Shown piece after piece: positions 15,001-24,103 of a DNA stretch of 64,000 bases (the stretch's first letter is position 1; each line of letters opens with the position of its first letter). The DNA comes from Nocardia brasiliensis (GTDB lineage: Bacteria > Actinomycetota > Actinomycetes > Mycobacteriales > Mycobacteriaceae). The position numbers and the translations under genes were made by a program. The stretch covers positions 4,340,001 through 4,404,000 of the forward strand of contig NZ_CP046171.1 of assembly GCF_011801125.1 (NCBI RefSeq), in the 5' to 3' direction. The notes under the pieces were generated by a model. It was given only the letters and a program-made list of their open reading frames with translations, did not search any database and had not been told where the DNA came from.

Positions 15001-16340
15001 AGCAGGTCGACCGCGCGCACCGGAACCTCGGGCGCCGTGCGCAGGAAGCTGTCCAGGAACCCCAGGAAACGCCGGTGCTGAGCGGCGACCTGGTCCCGGG
15101 TGTACACAGCGGGATTGGCGAAGAAGTCGACCCGGGTACTTTCGCCGCCTACCGCCGGATAGACGTTCACCGACAGGTCGGAGATCAGGCCGGGGCTCAG
15201 TACCCGCAGTCGCCCGGTGATATCGCCGAGGACGATCTTCGTGTCCAGGATCATCAGGTCGACCATCGGCCCGGCCGCCTGCGGAAGGTGGCGCGCGGCA
15301 ACCGATTCCGAGTCCTGCAGCATGTCCTCGTGCCGGTACCGCTGTGCGCGCAGCACCTCCATGAGCGTGCGCTGGGTCTGCGCGAGCAGTGCGCCCGTGC
15401 TCATCCCGGGGGTCACGGTGATCCGGAACGGCACCACATTCGCGGTCATCCCCCCGGAGCGGCTCATCGATGCGGTGACCCGGGCGGACACCGGCAGGCT
15501 CAGCACCACGTCATCAGTGCCGGTCATACGCGCCAGATACAGCCCGAACGCCGCGAGGACGAACACCGCCGGTCCGGCCGCACGGGTCTCGACGGCGCTA
15601 CGCAGCGCGCGGTCGGTGTCCACCGGCAGCAACGCGCTCACCGCCAGCGGGTGCGCTTCGGCGAGCGCGACCCGATCACCCAGCGTGACCGGCTCGGGAA
15701 GCTCGGCCACGTACTTGGACCAGAACACGCGATCGTCGTCGAAACGTTGCGAGGCACGGTATTGCTCGTCGGCCGCGACGATGTCGCCGAGCAGTCGAAT
15801 CTTCGGCGCCTCCGGCTCGATGCCCTCGACCGCGGCGGTGTAGAGCCGCGCGCTGCGGGTGAGGATGTTCAGCGCGGCGATGCCGTCCAACACGATGTGG
15901 TGGGCGCGCAGATACCAGAACCACCGATGCTCGGCGACCCGCACCAGCGCACCGAGCACCACCGGCCCCTGCCGCAGATCGATAGGTGTGCGATAGTCGC
16001 GGTCCATCCAATCTCGCGCCGCGGCAACCGGATCGGACGCCGCGGTGTAGTCCACGTGCCGGACCACGCTGTCGGCGGTCTCGGCCACCAGCTGGCGCTG
16101 CTGTCCGTCCACCTCCACCACGCGCATGCGGCTGACTTCGAATTCGTCGAGTGCGCGCTGGAACGACTCGATGAGCAGCGCGGGATCGAGCGCACCGTCG
16201 AGTTCGAGATACAGCGCGTTGGTCAACGGCGTCGCGCCTGCCATCTGCTGCAACAGCTGGATCGCGCGCTGCGCCGCGGTCAGCGGATACGTCGTCGCCC
16301 GACGGGCATGGGCATGCAGGGGTGATTCGTGGTCGAGCAT
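1..16340 (-). CDS. Giant multimodular NRPS, 3' end beyond window
   Basis: Peptide synthetase read leftwards from ATG at 16340, preceded by a strong Shine-Dalgarno (CAGGAGG); the frame stays open to the left edge (5446 codons, no stop). Domains read from the translation: C1 (16.3-15.0 kb), A1 (14.95-13.43), T1 GGHSIS (13.3), C2 (13.1-11.9), A2 (11.7-10.2), T2 (10.1), C3 (9.9-8.7), A3 (8.5-5.8) interrupted by an N-methyltransferase with SAM motif VLEIGVGSG (about 7.2-6.0), T3 (5.6), C4 (5.5-4.3), A4 (4.1-2.6), T4 GGDSIVS (2.45), an epimerase (2.3-1.0) with EGHGRE, TVGWFT, GIGYG and FNYLGQ motifs, then the start of C5. All HHxxxDG motifs are intact. My reading of the A-pocket residues is A1 DAFCMALIW, A2 DAYYVAAVC, A3 DAYFVGAVC, A4 DAFFLGLVW; none matches a substrate code I recall firmly. 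C1 before A1, together with the upstream FAAL and ACP, implies N-acylation. Inferred product: lipopeptide, N-methyl residue 3, D residue 4. Confidence 0.96.
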   Translation of the reverse strand, partial: MLDHESPLHAHARRATTYPLTAAQRAIQLLQQMAGATPLTNALYLELDGALDPALLIESFQRALDEFEVSRMRVVEVDGQQRQLVAETADSVVRHVDYTAASDPVAAARDWMDRDYRTPIDLRQGPVVLGALVRVAEHRWFWYLRAHHIVLDGIAALNILTRSARLYTAAVEGIEPEAPKIRLLGDIVAADEQYRASQRFDDDRVFWSKYVAELPEPVTLGDRVALAEAHPLAVSALLPVDTDRALRSAVETRAAGPAVFVLAAFGLYLARMTGTDDVVLSLPVSARVTASMSRSGGMTANVVPFRITVTPGMSTGALLAQTQRTLMEVLRAQRYRHEDMLQDSESVAARHLPQAAGPMVDLMILDTKIVLGDITGRLRVLSPGLISDLSVNVYPAVGGESTRVDFFANPAVYTRDQVAAQHRRFLGFLDSFLRTAPEVPVRAVDLLDSGERRSLRELGDGGLGPEPITLPDMLSRAARAHGERIAVREATRTWTYHELDEWSNRCARALIAAGAGPETTVAVALARSGAWVRAVWALAKTGAAFVALDPAHPVERNRTILADCRASMVLTGGETAEGAAELVDDVSRVCDLDRLELGAFEAAPLTDADRRGAVRLGNTAYIVYTSGSTGTPKGVAVTHAGLSAISTTLGQRYRMDADSRVSAVAARTFDAAVFELLSVLSVGAALVLAPVDVFAGAALTELLRAEEVTHACLTPAVAATLDAGRLDRLRVLMIAGEACPPALVRQWSAGDAAGDRLLYNLYGPSEATIWVTGAALRPGDAVSLGSPIPGVRIAVLDVWLRPVPFGAAGELYVSGPGVARGYLGRAALTAASFVADPHGPAGTRMYRTGDMVRWERSDSERAALIFVGRADAQIKIRGQRIELGEIEAALARLDEVRHAVVTTFGADGHESIGVAAYLTAVPGQVIDVESVRRETARRLPSYMVPDIVTVLDELPMTSSGKLDRRALPAPRRSVAAYRAPASPFEELVAVAFAEALGVDRVGADDDFFARGGHSISATRVAAQLTELTGRAVGVRDVFDAPTAVGLAVLLSERDTEAGPARPELVARKRPARIPLSFAQARMWFINRFEPQSPTYNVPLVFRLIGALDTAALRAALGAVLARHEALRTRYPDLDGVPCQEVLPSALAVPELEVSVIDPAERDAAVAQRVRRGFDLGVELPLRASVLRCGAGEQVLVLVLHHIAADGLSMAPLVRDLAMAYADLCAGREPQWAPLPVQYPDYALWQRELLGTETVEHSMLAGQYRYWTAELADAPQPLALPIDRPRPPVVSNRGDVVEFTVDAPLREALYRLARERRVSASMVLQAALAVLLSRLGAGTDVSIGAPVAGRTDPALRDLVGFFVNTWVLRVDLSGAPCFEQVLDQVRCKALSAYENQDAPFERLVELLNPVRSTAYHPLFQVSLELQNDGLPTLELPGLAAEFLSCSTASAKNDLHIDLIEMPGTVDAPAVLAGRVEYATDLFDRCTVTGIAERFTRVLRAVSTDPTAAIADIDLLDDAEREQLLTHWNSPVAAQTPATTIVAAFRERVAAAPTAVALCCGDDELTYAELSARVDDLARVLVARGVRRGSVVAVALPRSVDLVTAILAVVVAGGVYLPIDPEYPSERLEFIFADADPALVVTTAGVADGLPLGERPVLRLADVDGGVAVGLPVVGGGDGAYVIYTSGSTGRPKGVVVEHRGVVNMAVYGWPGGVGGRVLLHSSMAFDASAYELWPALLSGATLVIAPPGRADVAQLSRTVTRHGVTDLYVTTPLFEILASAEPQVRLGAVRRVVTAGDALRSAAAARFRDRWPGIDVVNAYGPTENTVCVSTYELAESREWADAGSVPIGGPVGNMRVYVLDSRLRPVPVGVAGELYVAGVQLARGYRNRPGATAERFAACPFGTGARMYRTGDVVRWTRAGVLEFVTRADEQVKVRGYRIEPGEVENALTAHPAVSQAVVVVREIGTRAVDSVGLDKRLIGYIVLDRTAGARPETVAADELRRFAAQRLPEYMVPAAVVVLDRLPLTPNGKVDRRALPAPEFAIAVGRAAATPVEQHIVDVFTEVLGLDRVGAEDDFFALGGHSLSAMRVAARLTSVLGAEVGVREVFEAPTPARLAQALTERDAAVGSARPVLAARPRPDRMPLSYAQSRLWFINRFESDSPAYNIPMVLRLRGPLDQDALSAALTDVVARHESLRTIFPDEDGVPFQRILPPEQAAVSIETRTVQPGALEPTLRRLVRRGFDVSTAMPLRVSVLRNDIDDHIVVLVLHHIAADGWSIAPFVRDLSAAYVARGQGRAPGWAPLPVQYADFALWQRDTLGVESDPDSVLATQFRYWERELADAPQPIALPTDRPRPPVASNCGDVLEFAFSAELCERLYRFAHDRQVTVSMLLQSTLAVLLAQVGAGEDICIGGPVAGRNHEATHDLIGFFVNTWVLRVDLSGNPRFAQVLDQVRRKALTAYENQDAPFERLVELLQPTRSPAYHSLFQVSFALQNNLLPELRLPELAVEIVPAITGTAKFDLHVDVVERVDPLDRTAVPLLDGRIEYATDLFDRGTVAELAERYLRLLDAVSTHPETSIGELDVLTPAERERVLRVWNDTAAPLPESLSLPRLFTRQVAAAPEAVAVVHADGEITYRELSARVDDLARVLVARGVRRGSVVAVALPRSVDLVAAVLAVVTAGGMYLPIDATYPSDRLEFVLADADPVLVVTTVATAATLPLNGRSALCVDAADVDGVVAVSLPVVCGGDGAYVIYTSGSTGRPKGVVVEHRGVVNMAVYGWPGGVGGRVLLHSSMAFDASAYELWPVLLGGSTLVVAPPDRLDLAALLRTVRRDRVTTMFVTTALFELLATAEPGLDAGSVRQVVTGGDALSPAAVTRFRDRWPGVDIANAYGPTENTVCVSTHEIRAAHGWSGAARVPIGAPVPNVRVFVLDSRLRPVPVGVAGELYVAGMQLARGYAGRHGLTAQRFVACPYGTGARMYRTGDVVRWTRDGILEFAGRADDQVKVRGYRIEPGEVEAALVAHPAVSRAVVLARDTGSAATDAAVADKQLVAYVVLDRETAVSDNGDRAAELVGHWRQVYDNLYAGKESYLDTERAVAEPMALDADFGGWHSSYTGQPIPVAQMREWRDAVVARILALRPVRVLEIGVGSGLLMSRLAPQCAEYWCTDFSAATIGNLRARLSESAVDWAERVRLRVQSADDVSDLPVDRFDLVVVNSVAQYFPNAAYLIDVIEKAMGLLLPGGALFLGDLRNLALLREFATGTQLGRGADADTVAAVRERARRALLAEQELLVAPEFFLAVRERLADVAAVDIELKYAPVDNELTRYRYDVVLQKSPARVRSVADAPQCAWSEIVDLHGLRAHLLAERPATLRVLGIPHTGTALDVAATRAIDGAAEHERVADLDLDDAAATLLPHEIRALGAELGFAVAVTWSSVAGRMDAVFVDGADETTVFDEIYPSTGPLAALGSYVNDPGVADLVAEIREFSARRLPEFMVPAAVVVLDEFPLTPNGKVDRRALPAPQLRTRTYRAPSTPVEEIIVAVFAEVLGADRVGTEDDFFALGGHSLSATRVAARVAAATGLTVEVRDVFDAPTAAGLAAVLAARSAGPSSAPVPQPRPDRIPLSFAQSRMWFINRFEPESPAYNVAMVLRLRGPLDTAALSAAFGDVAARHESLRTVFPDERGVPCQRILPFDGPVAVPVEPVDPLELTHRVAAIVRQGFDVSARPPWRVALLRSASEEHLLVVVLHHIVADGWSIAPLVRDLSLAYTARRVGGLPKWTPLPVQYADYTLWQHAQLGAQTDQDSVAARQLAYWTAHLADLPQRLELPADRPRPVVATQRGGTYSFGLDAATVAGLAAVARDQQVTVFMVVHAALAVLLARLSGSADVAVGTPIAGRGASALDGLVGMFVNTLVLRTTVDHGGSFADLLDRCRQVDLDAFAHADIPFERVVEAVDPPRSQAHHPLFQVMLAFQNLDLDLELARLPGLRVEPLRSLDIGVERFDMTVTIADIPSGATDFASAVPVTIGYALDLFDRPTIAAFARRFQHIMRAVTAEPALRLHTLDLLAVDERMLLREWADGGHSPAPGLLAEIFGHAAGQFPARPAVVAAGEEWTYRDLDDWSNRCARVLIEHGAGPETVVALAVPRSAAWLRAVWAVAKTGAAFVSLDPAQPRERNRAILADCAAVVVLTCGEQASATTGEWELPGTTVLDLDGVEVATRDAGPIGDADRRAAVRPDNIAYIVYTSGSTGAPKGVAVTHAGLSAIGSATHRDHGVTSQSRVLAVAARTFDAAIFELLLAIPAGAALIVAPEEVVAGPPLAQLLRAQRITHCFLSPMVALSVEPTGLDDLRVLLTGAEACPPALVERWSGTDTAGVRTVHNLYGPSEATVWVSGTRLRAGDPISVGAPIPGFRATVLDAWLNEVPPGVVGELYVAGPGVARGYLDRVGATCAAFVADPFGPAGSRMYRTGDLVRWLPTEADGGTLVVVGRADHQVKLRGQRLELGEIESVLAAFDDVQRAVVTQVTQGATARLAAYVTAAPGRLPDPATLREAAARKLPSYMIPDTVTVLDELPLTTSGKIDRRALPEPQWATTTYRAPANATEEVVATVFAEVLGVDRVGADDDFFAMGGDSIVSIQLVARAKDRGVVFTPRQVFEARTVAALARVAESVDPAPVLAELPGGGVGRLPLPPIVRWMVERGGFERFNQTLVLNAPAGLDRAGLVAIVRAVLDRHDMLRARLWHDGHDWQLEARPSGSVDAESLVHQVVLDSNCAPAQCRQLVRTEVAAALGRLNPAEGVVWQALWVSHGDGSRGGQLIVVGHHLVVDGVSWRILLPDLRSAWQQYRAGAAVALPPVGTSMRRWAHGLAEAARAPRRVAELALWQGIVDGPDPALGVRAVESAADTIGVRRVEVSAGVTEALLTRVPAAFHGDVQDVLVAALALAVTRWRAGRGGSEASTLVRLEGHGREEQVVAGADLTATVGWFTTVYPVRIDLAGIDLEAAFAGGAAVEAAVKSTKEQLRAIPDHGIGYGLLRYLNPEAARTLPAALPAQIAFNYLGQLPSSGSSGVATTAEFAVTDELGAPVADADLYAMATATVDITAVVTEGRLSATFGYREAVLDDAEVAELSRFWVDALHAIAARPQAGGYTPSDFPLVRATQADIATWETRYPSLADVWPLSPLQTGLLFHAQLAESAVDVYAVQLAITLSGDVDAARLRHATGVLLRRYPNLRVAFGADIAGVGVQFVLDEARLPWREVDLRAVAEAEAEAALADVLDRDKAEPFDLATAPLMRCTLIATGAGRYTLVLSYHHVLFDGWSMPTLLRTLLAAYANPDDVALAEPQAAYRSYLDWLARQDSDASLRTWRHALDGAEATLLSPRGAASDPAARTNSVAVEFDEVGIDRLVAAAAAAGVTVNTVFQVAWAIVVGYLAGRDDVVFGTTVSGR
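7922..8428. repeat. Intragenic repeat, A3 copy (gene-conversion tract)
   Basis: Within the A3 coding region, 7922-8150 matches 11141-11369 in A2 at all but about ten bases. Positions 8325-8428 match 11538-11641 with no difference that I can see. The offset is 3219 bp for the first tract and 3213 bp for the second, and the sequence between them has diverged. Identity includes synonymous positions, so recent duplication or gene conversion between modules is more likely than protein-level constraint. Confidence 0.85.
11141..11641. repeat. Intragenic repeat, A2 copy (gene-conversion tract)
   Basis: Partner of the tract at 7922-8428. The shared blocks encode the A3-core region ([10 protein letters not shown] and the following FDASAYEL segment) and the N-terminal part of the adenylation domain. 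The substrate-pocket region between A4 and A5 cores differs between copies, as expected if exchange homogenised the scaffold while the pockets stayed distinct. Confidence 0.85.
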
Positions 16341-16363
16341 CCCGCCTCCTGAAGATATGCAGC

Positions 16364-17710
16364 TCAAAGCGAACGCGCGTGGTGCGCGAGAGTGGCCAGC
16401 GACTCGAGACCGGTGCGCACGCTCGATTCGGCGACACCGAAGTCGATGAGGCAGGCGATCTCGTCGGCGCCCGCGCGGTACAGGCGCTCCACCATCGGCA
16501 ACGCCGTCTCGGGCGTGCCGAACAGCCCGTTGGTGCGGTAGTACCGCTCGAAGGCGAAGTCCAGCACCTTGTCTCGCGTTCGATCGTCCAACTCGTCGAG
16601 GGCCTGCGCGCCGCGCCGCCACAGGTCGACGGAGTCGGCGAGGTAGTTCTTGAACGGACCGTGCACGGTCTCGCGCACGATCGCGTCGTCGTCGCCGACG
16701 AAGGTGTGCAGCATGACCGTGACCCGTCCGCCCGCGGCGTCGTGGCCGTGCCGGGCGCGCGCCTTGCGATAGGCGGTGATCTTGTCCGCCAGCTCGTCGA
16801 CGTCCTGAAAGAGCAGGGCGGTCAGCACATTCGCGCCGAGCTCGCCCGCCATCTCGAAGCGCTGCACGCCTCCGCTACAGGTCACCCAGGTGGTCAGGTC
16901 GGGCTGGATCGGGGTGGGAAAGATGCGCACGGAACGCGATTCACCCACACCGTTGAGCAGCGCGATGGACTCACCGCGCCACAGCTGCCGCACGGTCTGG
17001 ATGCCCGAGCGCATCACGTCCACCCGGTCGCGGTAGTGATCCGGCGCCAGCACGAAATCGTCGGGGTTCCAACCGGTGGCGAACGCGACATCGACTCGGC
17101 CGTCGGACAGGTTGTCGACCACCGACCAGTCCTCGGCGACGCGCACCGGATTGTGCAGCGGCAGTACAACACTGCCCGCCCGCAGCCGCACCCGATCCGT
17201 GATCGGGGCGAGCGCCGCCGCCAGCACCGCCGGATTCGGATACAGGCCGCCGAACTTGTGAAAGTGCCGTTCCGGCAACCAGATCGAGGAGAAACCGTGG
17301 GTATCGGCGAAGCGGGCGCTGTCGAGCAGCAGTTGATAGCGCTGCGCACTGCGGTGCTGAGCGTCACTGGCGAAGAAGAACAGACCGAACTCGATCGCCG
17401 CGCTGACCCGGCACTCCGGCACCGACGTGGCCACCGCGGTGGCGACGGCACCGGCGCACGCGCCCGCGTCGCCGTGCTCGACCACCTGGGCCACCAGATC
17501 CGCGATGCACATGTCGCCGTAGATGTCTTCGGCGGAGACCTCGACGCCGTACCGGTCCTCGAGGATCGTCAACAGCTCCGCGGCCTTGATCGAGTCGAGA
17601 CCGAGCGCCGTCAGCGGTGTCCGCGGGTCTGGCTGCTCGAGTCCCAGGCGCTGCCTCGCCCAGCCCAGAAAGAAGGTCGTGGGGTCCGCATCGCCCTGCG
17701 GCTCGGTCAT
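16364..17710 (-). CDS. Acyl carrier domain fused to luciferase-like flavin monooxygenase
   Basis: 448-residue protein. Residues 1-90 form a carrier domain with the phosphopantetheine motif [11 protein letters not shown] (Ser40). Residues from about 110 to the end form a bacterial-luciferase-like TIM-barrel monooxygenase of the type embedded in natural-product assembly lines ([10 protein letters not shown] start, [29 protein letters not shown]). The ATG at 17710 overlaps the FAAL stop by ATGA, so translation is coupled, and the NRPS starts 23 bp downstream. Inferred role: receive the acyl-adenylate from the FAAL on Ser40, possibly oxidise the bound acyl chain or a downstream intermediate with FMNH2 and O2, and pass the chain to the starter C domain. 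The oxidised position cannot be read from sequence. Members of this monooxygenase family are usually inserts in large synthases; a stand-alone ACP-monooxygenase is less usual. Confidence 0.9.
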   Translation of the reverse strand: MTEPQGDADPTTFFLGWARQRLGLEQPDPRTPLTALGLDSIKAAELLTILEDRYGVEVSAEDIYGDMCIADLVAQVVEHGDAGACAGAVATAVATSVPECRVSAAIEFGLFFFASDAQHRSAQRYQLLLDSARFADTHGFSSIWLPERHFHKFGGLYPNPAVLAAALAPITDRVRLRAGSVVLPLHNPVRVAEDWSVVDNLSDGRVDVAFATGWNPDDFVLAPDHYRDRVDVMRSGIQTVRQLWRGESIALLNGVGESRSVRIFPTPIQPDLTTWVTCSGGVQRFEMAGELGANVLTALLFQDVDELADKITAYRKARARHGHDAAGGRVTVMLHTFVGDDDAIVRETVHGPFKNYLADSVDLWRRGAQALDELDDRTRDKVLDFAFERYYRTNGLFGTPETALPMVERLYRAGADEIACLIDFGVAESSVRTGLESLATLAHHARSL

Positions 17711-19389
17711 ATGGCGCTCGCTCCGATCTTGTTGGCGTACAGGTGACGAAGATGCGATCGGCGAATCTTGCCGCTGGTCGTTTTCAGGACTTGACCCTTG
17801 TCGACGAAGATCACGCGATACAGCGCCACGGCGTGGTCCCGGCTGACCGCGGACCTGATCGATTGTTCGAGCGCGGCGACCGTGTCCTCGGCCAGTTCGT
17901 CGTCGAGTTCCTGCACGACGATCAGCCGCTCTTCACCGTCCACCTCGGTCGACAGCGCGGCGCAGCCGCCACGACGCAATCGCGGGTGCGTTGATTCGAT
18001 ACTCCACTCGATGTCCTGCGGGAATAGATTGCGCCCGTTGATGATCATCACTTCTTTGAGACGGCCGCAGACGAACAGGTGACCGTCGGCCAGGAAGCCG
18101 AGATCGCCGGTGCGCAGATATAGTGCGGTACCTTCGCCGGTGATTTCCGCGGCGAAAGTCCGCGCACTCTCCTCGGCTTTGTTCCAGTAGCCCGCGGTCA
18201 CACTTTCTCCGGACAGCCATATTTCACCGACCCGGCCGGGCTCGGCACGCCGCAGCGTTTCCGGATCGATCACGGCCGCCGTCGCGGCTGCCACCGGTCC
18301 GAGATCGACGAGTTCTCGGCCGTCCGGTCGCGCCACGGCGAAACCCTGTTCCAATTCCTCGCTCGCGAACGAGCGCGTGCGCAGACCCGAACCGATGGGA
18401 CCGCCGCTGACGTAGAGGGTCGCCTCGGCCAATCCGTAACCGGGAAAGAAACTCTCCGGGCGAAATCCGCTCCGCGCGAATTTCTCGGCGAACTTGCGCA
18501 GGATGATCGGATTGACCGGCTCAGCGCCGACAAACGCGACGTCCCAGTGCGACAGATCCAACTCCTCGGCCGCCGCGTCCGAAACGCGCTCGGTGCAGAT
18601 GCCGAACGCCAGATTCGGCCCGCCCGCGGTGGTATTCACGGTCGCGGCCACCTCGCGCAGCCAGATCATCGGATTACGCAGAAACGTGAACGGCGCCATC
18701 AGGGTTGCCGGGTACCCGACATAAAGGGGCGAAAGGATTCCCAGCACCAAACCCATATCGTGCGACGGGGGCAACCAGTGCACCGCCGAGCTCTGCTCGC
18801 TGTGCCCGAAGGCGTGCCGCTGGCATTCCAGGTTGTGCATGAGGTTGCGGTGGCGCACCACGACGCCCTTCGGGCTGCCGGTGGACCCGGAGGTGTATTG
18901 CAGATGCGCCACGTCCTCGCCGGTGGGCAACGCGGCGTCGAGCAGTGCACGGGAGTTGCCGGTCTCGATCGCGGTGCTGTCGAGGATCTGCTCGGCGGGC
19001 CAGCCGAGCAGCTCACGGGCCACCGCGGCGGCCGAGCTCGGCGCGATGACGGCCACCGCGCCACTGTCGCGGGCGATCGCGGCCACGGTATCGGAATGGC
19101 GCTGGGCGGTGGGCACGTACAGCGGCACGGCGACGCGACGGCTGAGCAGACAGGCGAAGTACGCGTGCACCATGTCCAGCCCCGGCGGGCACAGCAGCAG
19201 GACGCGATCGCCCGGCGCACTGATTTCCCGCAACCGGATCGCCATGCCGATCACACGATCCAGCAGCTGCCCGTAATTCTCGACCTCGCGGTCTCCGTGC
19301 GCGCCGAGAAACGTGTAGCCGACTCGCTCCGATTCTTCTACGCCGCGACGCACCAAGATATCCGCCAGGGTCGACGGACCCACCGACAT
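17707..19389 (-). CDS. Fatty-acyl-AMP ligase (FAAL)
   Basis: 560-residue adenylate-forming enzyme. It has the P-loop YTSGSTGSPKGV (about 165-176), HWLPPSHDMGLV, PGYGLAEATLYVSGG and the C-terminal hinge RLKEVMIINGRN followed by FPQDIE, a pattern of FAALs rather than acyl-CoA ligases. It should activate a fatty acid as acyl-AMP and load it on the ACP encoded by the next gene, so starting a lipopeptide. Start choice: ATG at 19389 begins the family-typical N terminus (MSVGPSTLADILV). A TTG at 19404 has a better-placed GGGAGG, and an in-frame ATG at 19512 would add 41 residues unlike the family. First gene of the minus-strand operon; its promoter must lie in 19390-20175. Confidence 0.95.
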   Translation of the reverse strand: MSVGPSTLADILVRRGVEESERVGYTFLGAHGDREVENYGQLLDRVIGMAIRLREISAPGDRVLLLCPPGLDMVHAYFACLLSRRVAVPLYVPTAQRHSDTVAAIARDSGAVAVIAPSSAAAVARELLGWPAEQILDSTAIETGNSRALLDAALPTGEDVAHLQYTSGSTGSPKGVVVRHRNLMHNLECQRHAFGHSEQSSAVHWLPPSHDMGLVLGILSPLYVGYPATLMAPFTFLRNPMIWLREVAATVNTTAGGPNLAFGICTERVSDAAAEELDLSHWDVAFVGAEPVNPIILRKFAEKFARSGFRPESFFPGYGLAEATLYVSGGPIGSGLRTRSFASEELEQGFAVARPDGRELVDLGPVAAATAAVIDPETLRRAEPGRVGEIWLSGESVTAGYWNKAEESARTFAAEITGEGTALYLRTGDLGFLADGHLFVCGRLKEVMIINGRNLFPQDIEWSIESTHPRLRRGGCAALSTEVDGEERLIVVQELDDELAEDTVAALEQSIRSAVSRDHAVALYRVIFVDKGQVLKTTSGKIRRSHLRHLYANKIGASAI

Positions 19390-20175
19390 TTGTTCAGAAC
19401 CCAACGACCTTCGACCTCCCGAGTCAGCTACAGCCACACTGGACGAACGATATTCAGGCCTGCCGAAACCACTCCCGGCACCGAGTACGGACACGCTGCG
19501 CGCGCAGCACATCCTTACACAGTTTCGATCGGCCGATCGGCGCGCTGAGCCGTACCCGCCTCGAACACCGAGCCGGGCCGGTCAGCCGCCGAATGTCGCC
19601 ATCACCGACGGCGAAAGGTACTACACCACCGCTGGTTACACACGCTGCGCGCACTCGCCTCGGTTCAGTCGAGAGTTCCGGGACCAATTCGTCAGTGGGA
19701 CGGGGGGTCGTATCGGACTGACGCGTATCACTGATCTCCTTCCAGGGCGAAGCGCAACGGCAGCGGTCGAGTGTTCCTCCTAGTTCGTTACCGCCCGTGT
19801 CCCGGATGGGTAAGAGGTTCCGGACAATTCCATCGCGGCACCGACCCGGCCGTGCAGCACCACACGACGGAGAAAATGTCTCGCCATACCGAACGTGTCG
19901 CGATCGTTGTTATCCGATCGTGTCCGCCGAAACGTACCGGTCGATCGGTGGGCTTCCCGCGCGCCGAAGGTCCGAACGCGGCGACGGCGACGCCACGCCG
20001 CGCACGCGCGAGGACGGCGCCGTCGGTACACCCGGTCGCCCAGCCCCGCACGATACTGGGATGCATCGCGCGGGTCGGCGCCCCATTGCCCGCACAGAAT
20101 CCGCTCGCACCTCGTGCACACCGAGTTGTGTTCGTAATCAATTGCTTCGGCCTTCCCGGGTTTACCATCACAACC
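19390..20175. promoter_or_regulatory. 786-bp divergent intergenic region
   Basis: Separates the FAAL operon (minus) from the caspase-like gene (plus) and must hold both promoters. Open frames on both strands across it give low-complexity Arg/Ala/Pro translations with no family resemblance. I could not identify a convincing operator, iron box or sigma-factor site. Confidence 0.5.
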
Positions 20176-23028
20176 GTGGGGAGACGGCTTGCGCTTGTTA
20201 TCGGCTCCGAATGCGATGCGCTCCCCCGCCTGGAATTTCCGCCGCGCCTCGCCACGGAAGTCGCTGCGGTCCTTGCCGATTCGGGCCGGTGGCGACCCGC
20301 CCTGCCCGGCGGTGCGACGCTGATCGATCCGACCGTTCGGGATCTGCACTCGGCATTGCGGTCGGCATTCGCGGCCGCGGCACGCCAGCAGGCGACACTG
20401 CTGCTGTGGTTTATCGGGCACGGACTCAGCAGCAATGGCGACTATTACTTCCTGGCCCGTGACTCGCTCGAATCGGACGCGGCCGGCGCGCCGATGCTGG
20501 ACTCGCAGTACGCCGTCAACCTCGCTCAGACCCTCAAGGAACGGATCAGCGGGGTGTCCGGGGTGGACGGACTCGTGGTCGTGGTGGACACCTGCGCGGC
20601 GGCCCCGGTCGGCGATGCGGGGGCACGCAGTTGGCCCGCGCTGGTCCGCCAGACATCCGGCCGCGTAGACCTGCTGGTGGCCAGCGACGAGGGCAACGCC
20701 TACGACGGCTGCTTCACCGAAACCCTACTGGCGACCTTCCGCAGCGGCATACCGGCCAGCGGCGAGAACCTGCTCGCCGCGGATCTGCTCGCGCCGGTCG
20801 CGCACGCGTGCAGTCGGCAGCAGCCCCAGCATTTCTCGTTCGCCGCCGGGTCGCCCGCCGCGGGCGCCGACCACGGATTGTGGTTGGTACCCAACGTGAG
20901 CCGGGCCCGCGACGCCGTCCGCGAGCGCCCCGACGCGGGCACCGTCGACGAGCTCGTGCGCGGACTACAGGTCACCAAGACGCTGCGCGGCCAGGTGAAC
21001 ACCGTGGCCGAGCACGGGCACGAGCGGCTGCGTATGATCCTCGGGCCGGGTGGCAGCGGCAAGTCCACCGCGGTCGCCCTGCTGGTCCGCCCCGACCTGC
21101 TCGGCCTCGAAACCGCGCTCAGCGCAGCGCATATCGGCGCGGCCGTGTTCCTGACCGGCACCAGCACGCTGCGGTCGGTGTCGGACGAACTCGCCGTCCA
21201 GCTCGAACGCCGGATCGCAGTGCTGGTCGCGGCGGGCGAACTCGAACCCGCCCAGGGCTCCCCACCTGCCCGTGCCGAGTATCCCAAGATAACCGCCGGA
21301 TTGGCGCGGACGCTCACGACGTTGGGTGAGACAGGACGCACCACCACGCTCGTCCTCGATGGCCTCGACCTGCCGACCGAGCACGGTCACCGCGACGAAC
21401 TCTGGTCCGCGATCGAAACATTGACCGGCCATGCCGACTTCGCACACGTCCGGGTGATCGGCACCGCCCGCACCGATGACGACGCCCCCGCACCGCCACC
21501 GGCCCTGCGTATGCGGCGCTTCGTACTCCCCATGCCCGAGGTCGACGACGTCGGCAACTACCTGCTCCAGCACGCGCGCGACGAGCACGAGCGGCCGTGG
21601 CCGAGAGAGCGCGTCACCCGCGCGCTCACCGCCGTCGACGTTTCCCTCCGGGCCGACGCCCCCTGGCCGCATCGGCCGTGGCGCGCGGTGGGTGGCTGGC
21701 TGCACGCCCGCTTGATCCTGCAGGTCGACCGCTATCTCGTGGCGGCCGACTTCGCGGCCGGTCTGCCGGTCGCCACCCTGGTCCGGCACCGGCTCGGCCA
21801 CGCGCAGTGGTCGTTGACCGGGGCCCGTGCCGACGCGCTCGGGCTGCTGGTCACCGTGGTGGTCGCCGCCGAGACCGGGCCGGTACTCCCGATCGACGTG
21901 ATCCGGTTGGCCCTGCACGATCTCGGCGCGCGCACCATCGACGACACGCACATCCGGGACCTGGCGGTCAGCCTCGGAGCACTGATCGCCCGGCGGCGCC
22001 CCGGGTCCGACGGCGAACACCTCGGAGTGGCCCATACCGCGTTGAAAGCTCCACTGCGCAAGGCGAATACGCGCAAGGACATCTCAATTGTGCGGGCGCA
22101 CCGGGCGATCCTCGCCGCACTCGCGCGCAGCGGCACCGCCCAGGCCGCCGCGTATCGGGAGGTCGCGGCCATCCGGCACCATCTCGGCGCGGGCGACCCG
22201 GTCGGCGCGGTCGGCGCGCTGTACGCGTTGCCCTCGGTGTCGCGGGCGCGGCGGATCGAGTTGTGGGAGGCGTGGCTACCCAACTTCACCGCGCGCCTCG
22301 GACCCGAGCACCCCGAGACACGGCGCGTGCGCGACACCATCGCTCAGTGGCGCAACCCACCGGACCTACCCGCGGACGATGGCGGACGTCGGGTGCCACG
22401 AACCTTGATCGGTGCGCTCATCCTCGCCCTCGTGCTCGCCTTGGGTGGCACCTGTGCGCGTCCGGCCCCACCGCCCGCCGAGATCGTCGCCACCGACACG
22501 GTCCTGTCCACCACCGCACCGCCGGAATCGGCCACCCCGGAGCCCGAACAGATTCCGCCGCTCCCCGAGCCGACGCCGACCCGCGCCGGGCAGCCACGGT
22601 CGAATGTCCCGCCCACGCCCACCACCGCACCGACCACCGGCCTGCCCGACTCCGCCGAGGTCACCACGAAGGTCATCCCGATACCACTCGTCACCTCGAC
22701 CACCAAGCCGAAGCCGCCGTGCACCCCGTACAACACCGCCGTCTACTACAACGCCACCCAGGTCGGGAAGGCGATCAAGCAGTACATCTATTTCGCCTAC
22801 ATGGAGTGCGACAACCTCACCGAGGTGAAGCTCGAAGACGGGACGGGCGGTAAGGCGTTCACCATCCTCGACGGGAAATGCCCACCGCCGCAAGGAAAGA
22901 CCGACTGCCTTCTACGGGTGGCGTTCCATCCCCCCGCCGTCGGCCCGTTCGACGCCACGATCAAGATAAATCAGAAGGACGCGAGCCCGCGCCTGAAGAT
23001 CACGCTGTACGGCAGCGGGACGCCCTGA
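20176..23028 (+). CDS. Caspase-like / P-loop NTPase membrane protein with C-terminal beta-sandwich
   Basis: About 950 residues from GTG at 20176 (VGRRLALVIGS); sequence upstream in frame looks non-coding. Residues 1-240 resemble a caspase/C14 fold: first strand RLALVIGS, catalytic His in FIGHG (His82), catalytic Cys in VVDTCAA (Cys140). A P-loop NTPase follows with Walker A GPGGSGKST (290-298) and Walker-B-like TTLVLDGLD, then a helical region (about 480-735). A transmembrane helix at about 740-760 leads into a Pro/Thr-rich linker and a Cys-containing beta-sandwich like ASH/choice-of-anchor domains (FHPPAVGPFDATIKI). The inferred topology is cytosolic protease and NTPase with an outside sensor domain. 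This layout resembles signalling or conflict NTPases of filamentous actinobacteria; the substrate is unknown. It is convergent with the next gene, 24 bp away. Confidence 0.8.
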   Translation: MGRRLALVIGSECDALPRLEFPPRLATEVAAVLADSGRWRPALPGGATLIDPTVRDLHSALRSAFAAAARQQATLLLWFIGHGLSSNGDYYFLARDSLESDAAGAPMLDSQYAVNLAQTLKERISGVSGVDGLVVVVDTCAAAPVGDAGARSWPALVRQTSGRVDLLVASDEGNAYDGCFTETLLATFRSGIPASGENLLAADLLAPVAHACSRQQPQHFSFAAGSPAAGADHGLWLVPNVSRARDAVRERPDAGTVDELVRGLQVTKTLRGQVNTVAEHGHERLRMILGPGGSGKSTAVALLVRPDLLGLETALSAAHIGAAVFLTGTSTLRSVSDELAVQLERRIAVLVAAGELEPAQGSPPARAEYPKITAGLARTLTTLGETGRTTTLVLDGLDLPTEHGHRDELWSAIETLTGHADFAHVRVIGTARTDDDAPAPPPALRMRRFVLPMPEVDDVGNYLLQHARDEHERPWPRERVTRALTAVDVSLRADAPWPHRPWRAVGGWLHARLILQVDRYLVAADFAAGLPVATLVRHRLGHAQWSLTGARADALGLLVTVVVAAETGPVLPIDVIRLALHDLGARTIDDTHIRDLAVSLGALIARRRPGSDGEHLGVAHTALKAPLRKANTRKDISIVRAHRAILAALARSGTAQAAAYREVAAIRHHLGAGDPVGAVGALYALPSVSRARRIELWEAWLPNFTARLGPEHPETRRVRDTIAQWRNPPDLPADDGGRRVPRTLIGALILALVLALGGTCARPAPPPAEIVATDTVLSTTAPPESATPEPEQIPPLPEPTPTRAGQPRSNVPPTPTTAPTTGLPDSAEVTTKVIPIPLVTSTTKPKPPCTPYNTAVYYNATQVGKAIKQYIYFAYMECDNLTEVKLEDGTGGKAFTILDGKCPPPQGKTDCLLRVAFHPPAVGPFDATIKINQKDASPRLKITLYGSGTP

Positions 23029-23052
23029 CATTACGCGCGAACTGCTGAGCGC

Positions 23053-24009
23053 TCACGGCGTCCGTGTGCGGGTGGTGGTGAAACGGCGTTTGAAGTCGGT
23101 GGGCGTGACGCCCAGGTGGCGGGCGAAGGCGCGACGCAGGGTCTCGTCGCTGCCGAGGCCGCTGTGCCGGGCGGCGGCGGTGATGGTGTGCCCTTCGAGC
23201 AGCAATTGCTTGGCGCGGTCGAGGCGGGCGCGTTCGATCCAGCGGGCGGGAGTGGTGCCCAGCTCGGCATGGAACAACCGCGTGAGCTGCCGGGTACTCA
23301 CCGCGACGGCGGCGGCGATGGTGTCGATGGAGTGGTCCGCCGCGGGGTCGGCCAGGACGGCGTCGAGGGCGCCGCGCAGCGCCTCGGTGCGCGGGCGCGG
23401 GGTGGCCACGGCCGCGGAGAACTGCGACTGCCCGCCCGGCCGTTGCAGGAACACGACCAGTTCACGCGCGATCGCACGCGCGACGTCGGGTCCGTGATCG
23501 TGTTCGACGAGCGCGAGCGCCATGTCGATGCCCGCGCTGATACCGGCCGAGGTCAGGTAGCGGCCGTCCCGGACGTGCAGTGCGTCGGGCACGACCTCGA
23601 TGCGCGGATAGCGGCGCGCGAGGACGGCGGCCTGCCGCCAGTGCGTGGTGGCGCGGCACCCGTCCAGCAGGCCGAGCTCGGCCAGCACGAACGCGCCGGT
23701 GCACACCGCGGCGACCCGCGTCGCGGTCGCGGCGAGAGTGGCTGTGGCGCGCAGTATTTCCGCATCGATCGGTGCGTCGGCGAAGCTGCCGGCACCCGGC
23801 ACGATGAGGGTGTCGACCGCCCCCACCGCGCCGACGGCGGTCGTGGCCAGCGCGATGCGCGCGGAGCTGGCAACCAGGCCGCCGTGCGCGGAGATCAGCA
23901 CCGATTCGTAGCGCGGGTCCACGTCGGCGGTGTGCAGGACCTCGACCGGCCCCGCGACGTCGAGCAGGGTGACCTGGTCGAAGACGAGGACGCCGACCCG
24001 ATGCGTCAT
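23053..24009 (-). CDS. GlxA-type regulator: DJ-1/PfpI domain plus AraC HTH
   Basis: 318 residues from ATG at 24009 (MTHRVGVLVFDQVTLLDVAGPVE). The N-terminal 190 residues form a DJ-1/PfpI (class I glutamine-amidotransferase-like) domain with the nucleophile-elbow Cys103 in AVCTGAFVLAELGLLDG, including the TTHW and SAGISAGIDMAL segments. The C-terminal 90 residues are an AraC-type double HTH (STRQLTRLFHAELG, GLGSDETLRRAFARHLGVTP). Members usually activate an adjacent gene in response to a small ligand. It is divergent from the HD-domain gene across 94 bp, which suggests that gene is its target. Confidence 0.93.
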   Translation of the reverse strand: MTHRVGVLVFDQVTLLDVAGPVEVLHTADVDPRYESVLISAHGGLVASSARIALATTAVGAVGAVDTLIVPGAGSFADAPIDAEILRATATLAATATRVAAVCTGAFVLAELGLLDGCRATTHWRQAAVLARRYPRIEVVPDALHVRDGRYLTSAGISAGIDMALALVEHDHGPDVARAIARELVVFLQRPGGQSQFSAAVATPRPRTEALRGALDAVLADPAADHSIDTIAAAVAVSTRQLTRLFHAELGTTPARWIERARLDRAKQLLLEGHTITAAARHSGLGSDETLRRAFARHLGVTPTDFKRRFTTTRTRTP

Positions 24010-24103
24010 GTCCGAATCTGTGGTTCGGCTGTCCCGAATGACATGGCGGCAGTGTAGCGCGACGCGGCATCGTGAGGTGCGCACGAGACGAGGAGGTACC
24101 GCA
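24010..24103. promoter_or_regulatory. Divergent promoter with CCGAA/TTCGG repeats
   Basis: The 94-bp gap between the AraC-type regulator and the HD gene contains CCGAA (24012-24016), its inverse TTCGG (24024-24028), and CCGAA again (24034-24038), spaced about one helical turn apart. This is a candidate operator for the neighbouring regulator. The HD gene has an excellent ribosome-binding site (AGGAGGT, 24091-24097). Confidence 0.4.

Noticed and set aside
19390..19512. 41-residue N-terminal extension of the FAAL.
   Set aside because: The extension does not resemble the family start; the conserved N terminus begins at the ATG at 19389.
19771..20175. 135-residue N-terminal extension of the caspase-like protein.
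   Set aside because: Basic low-complexity translation; the fold begins with RLALVIGS just after the GTG at 20176.
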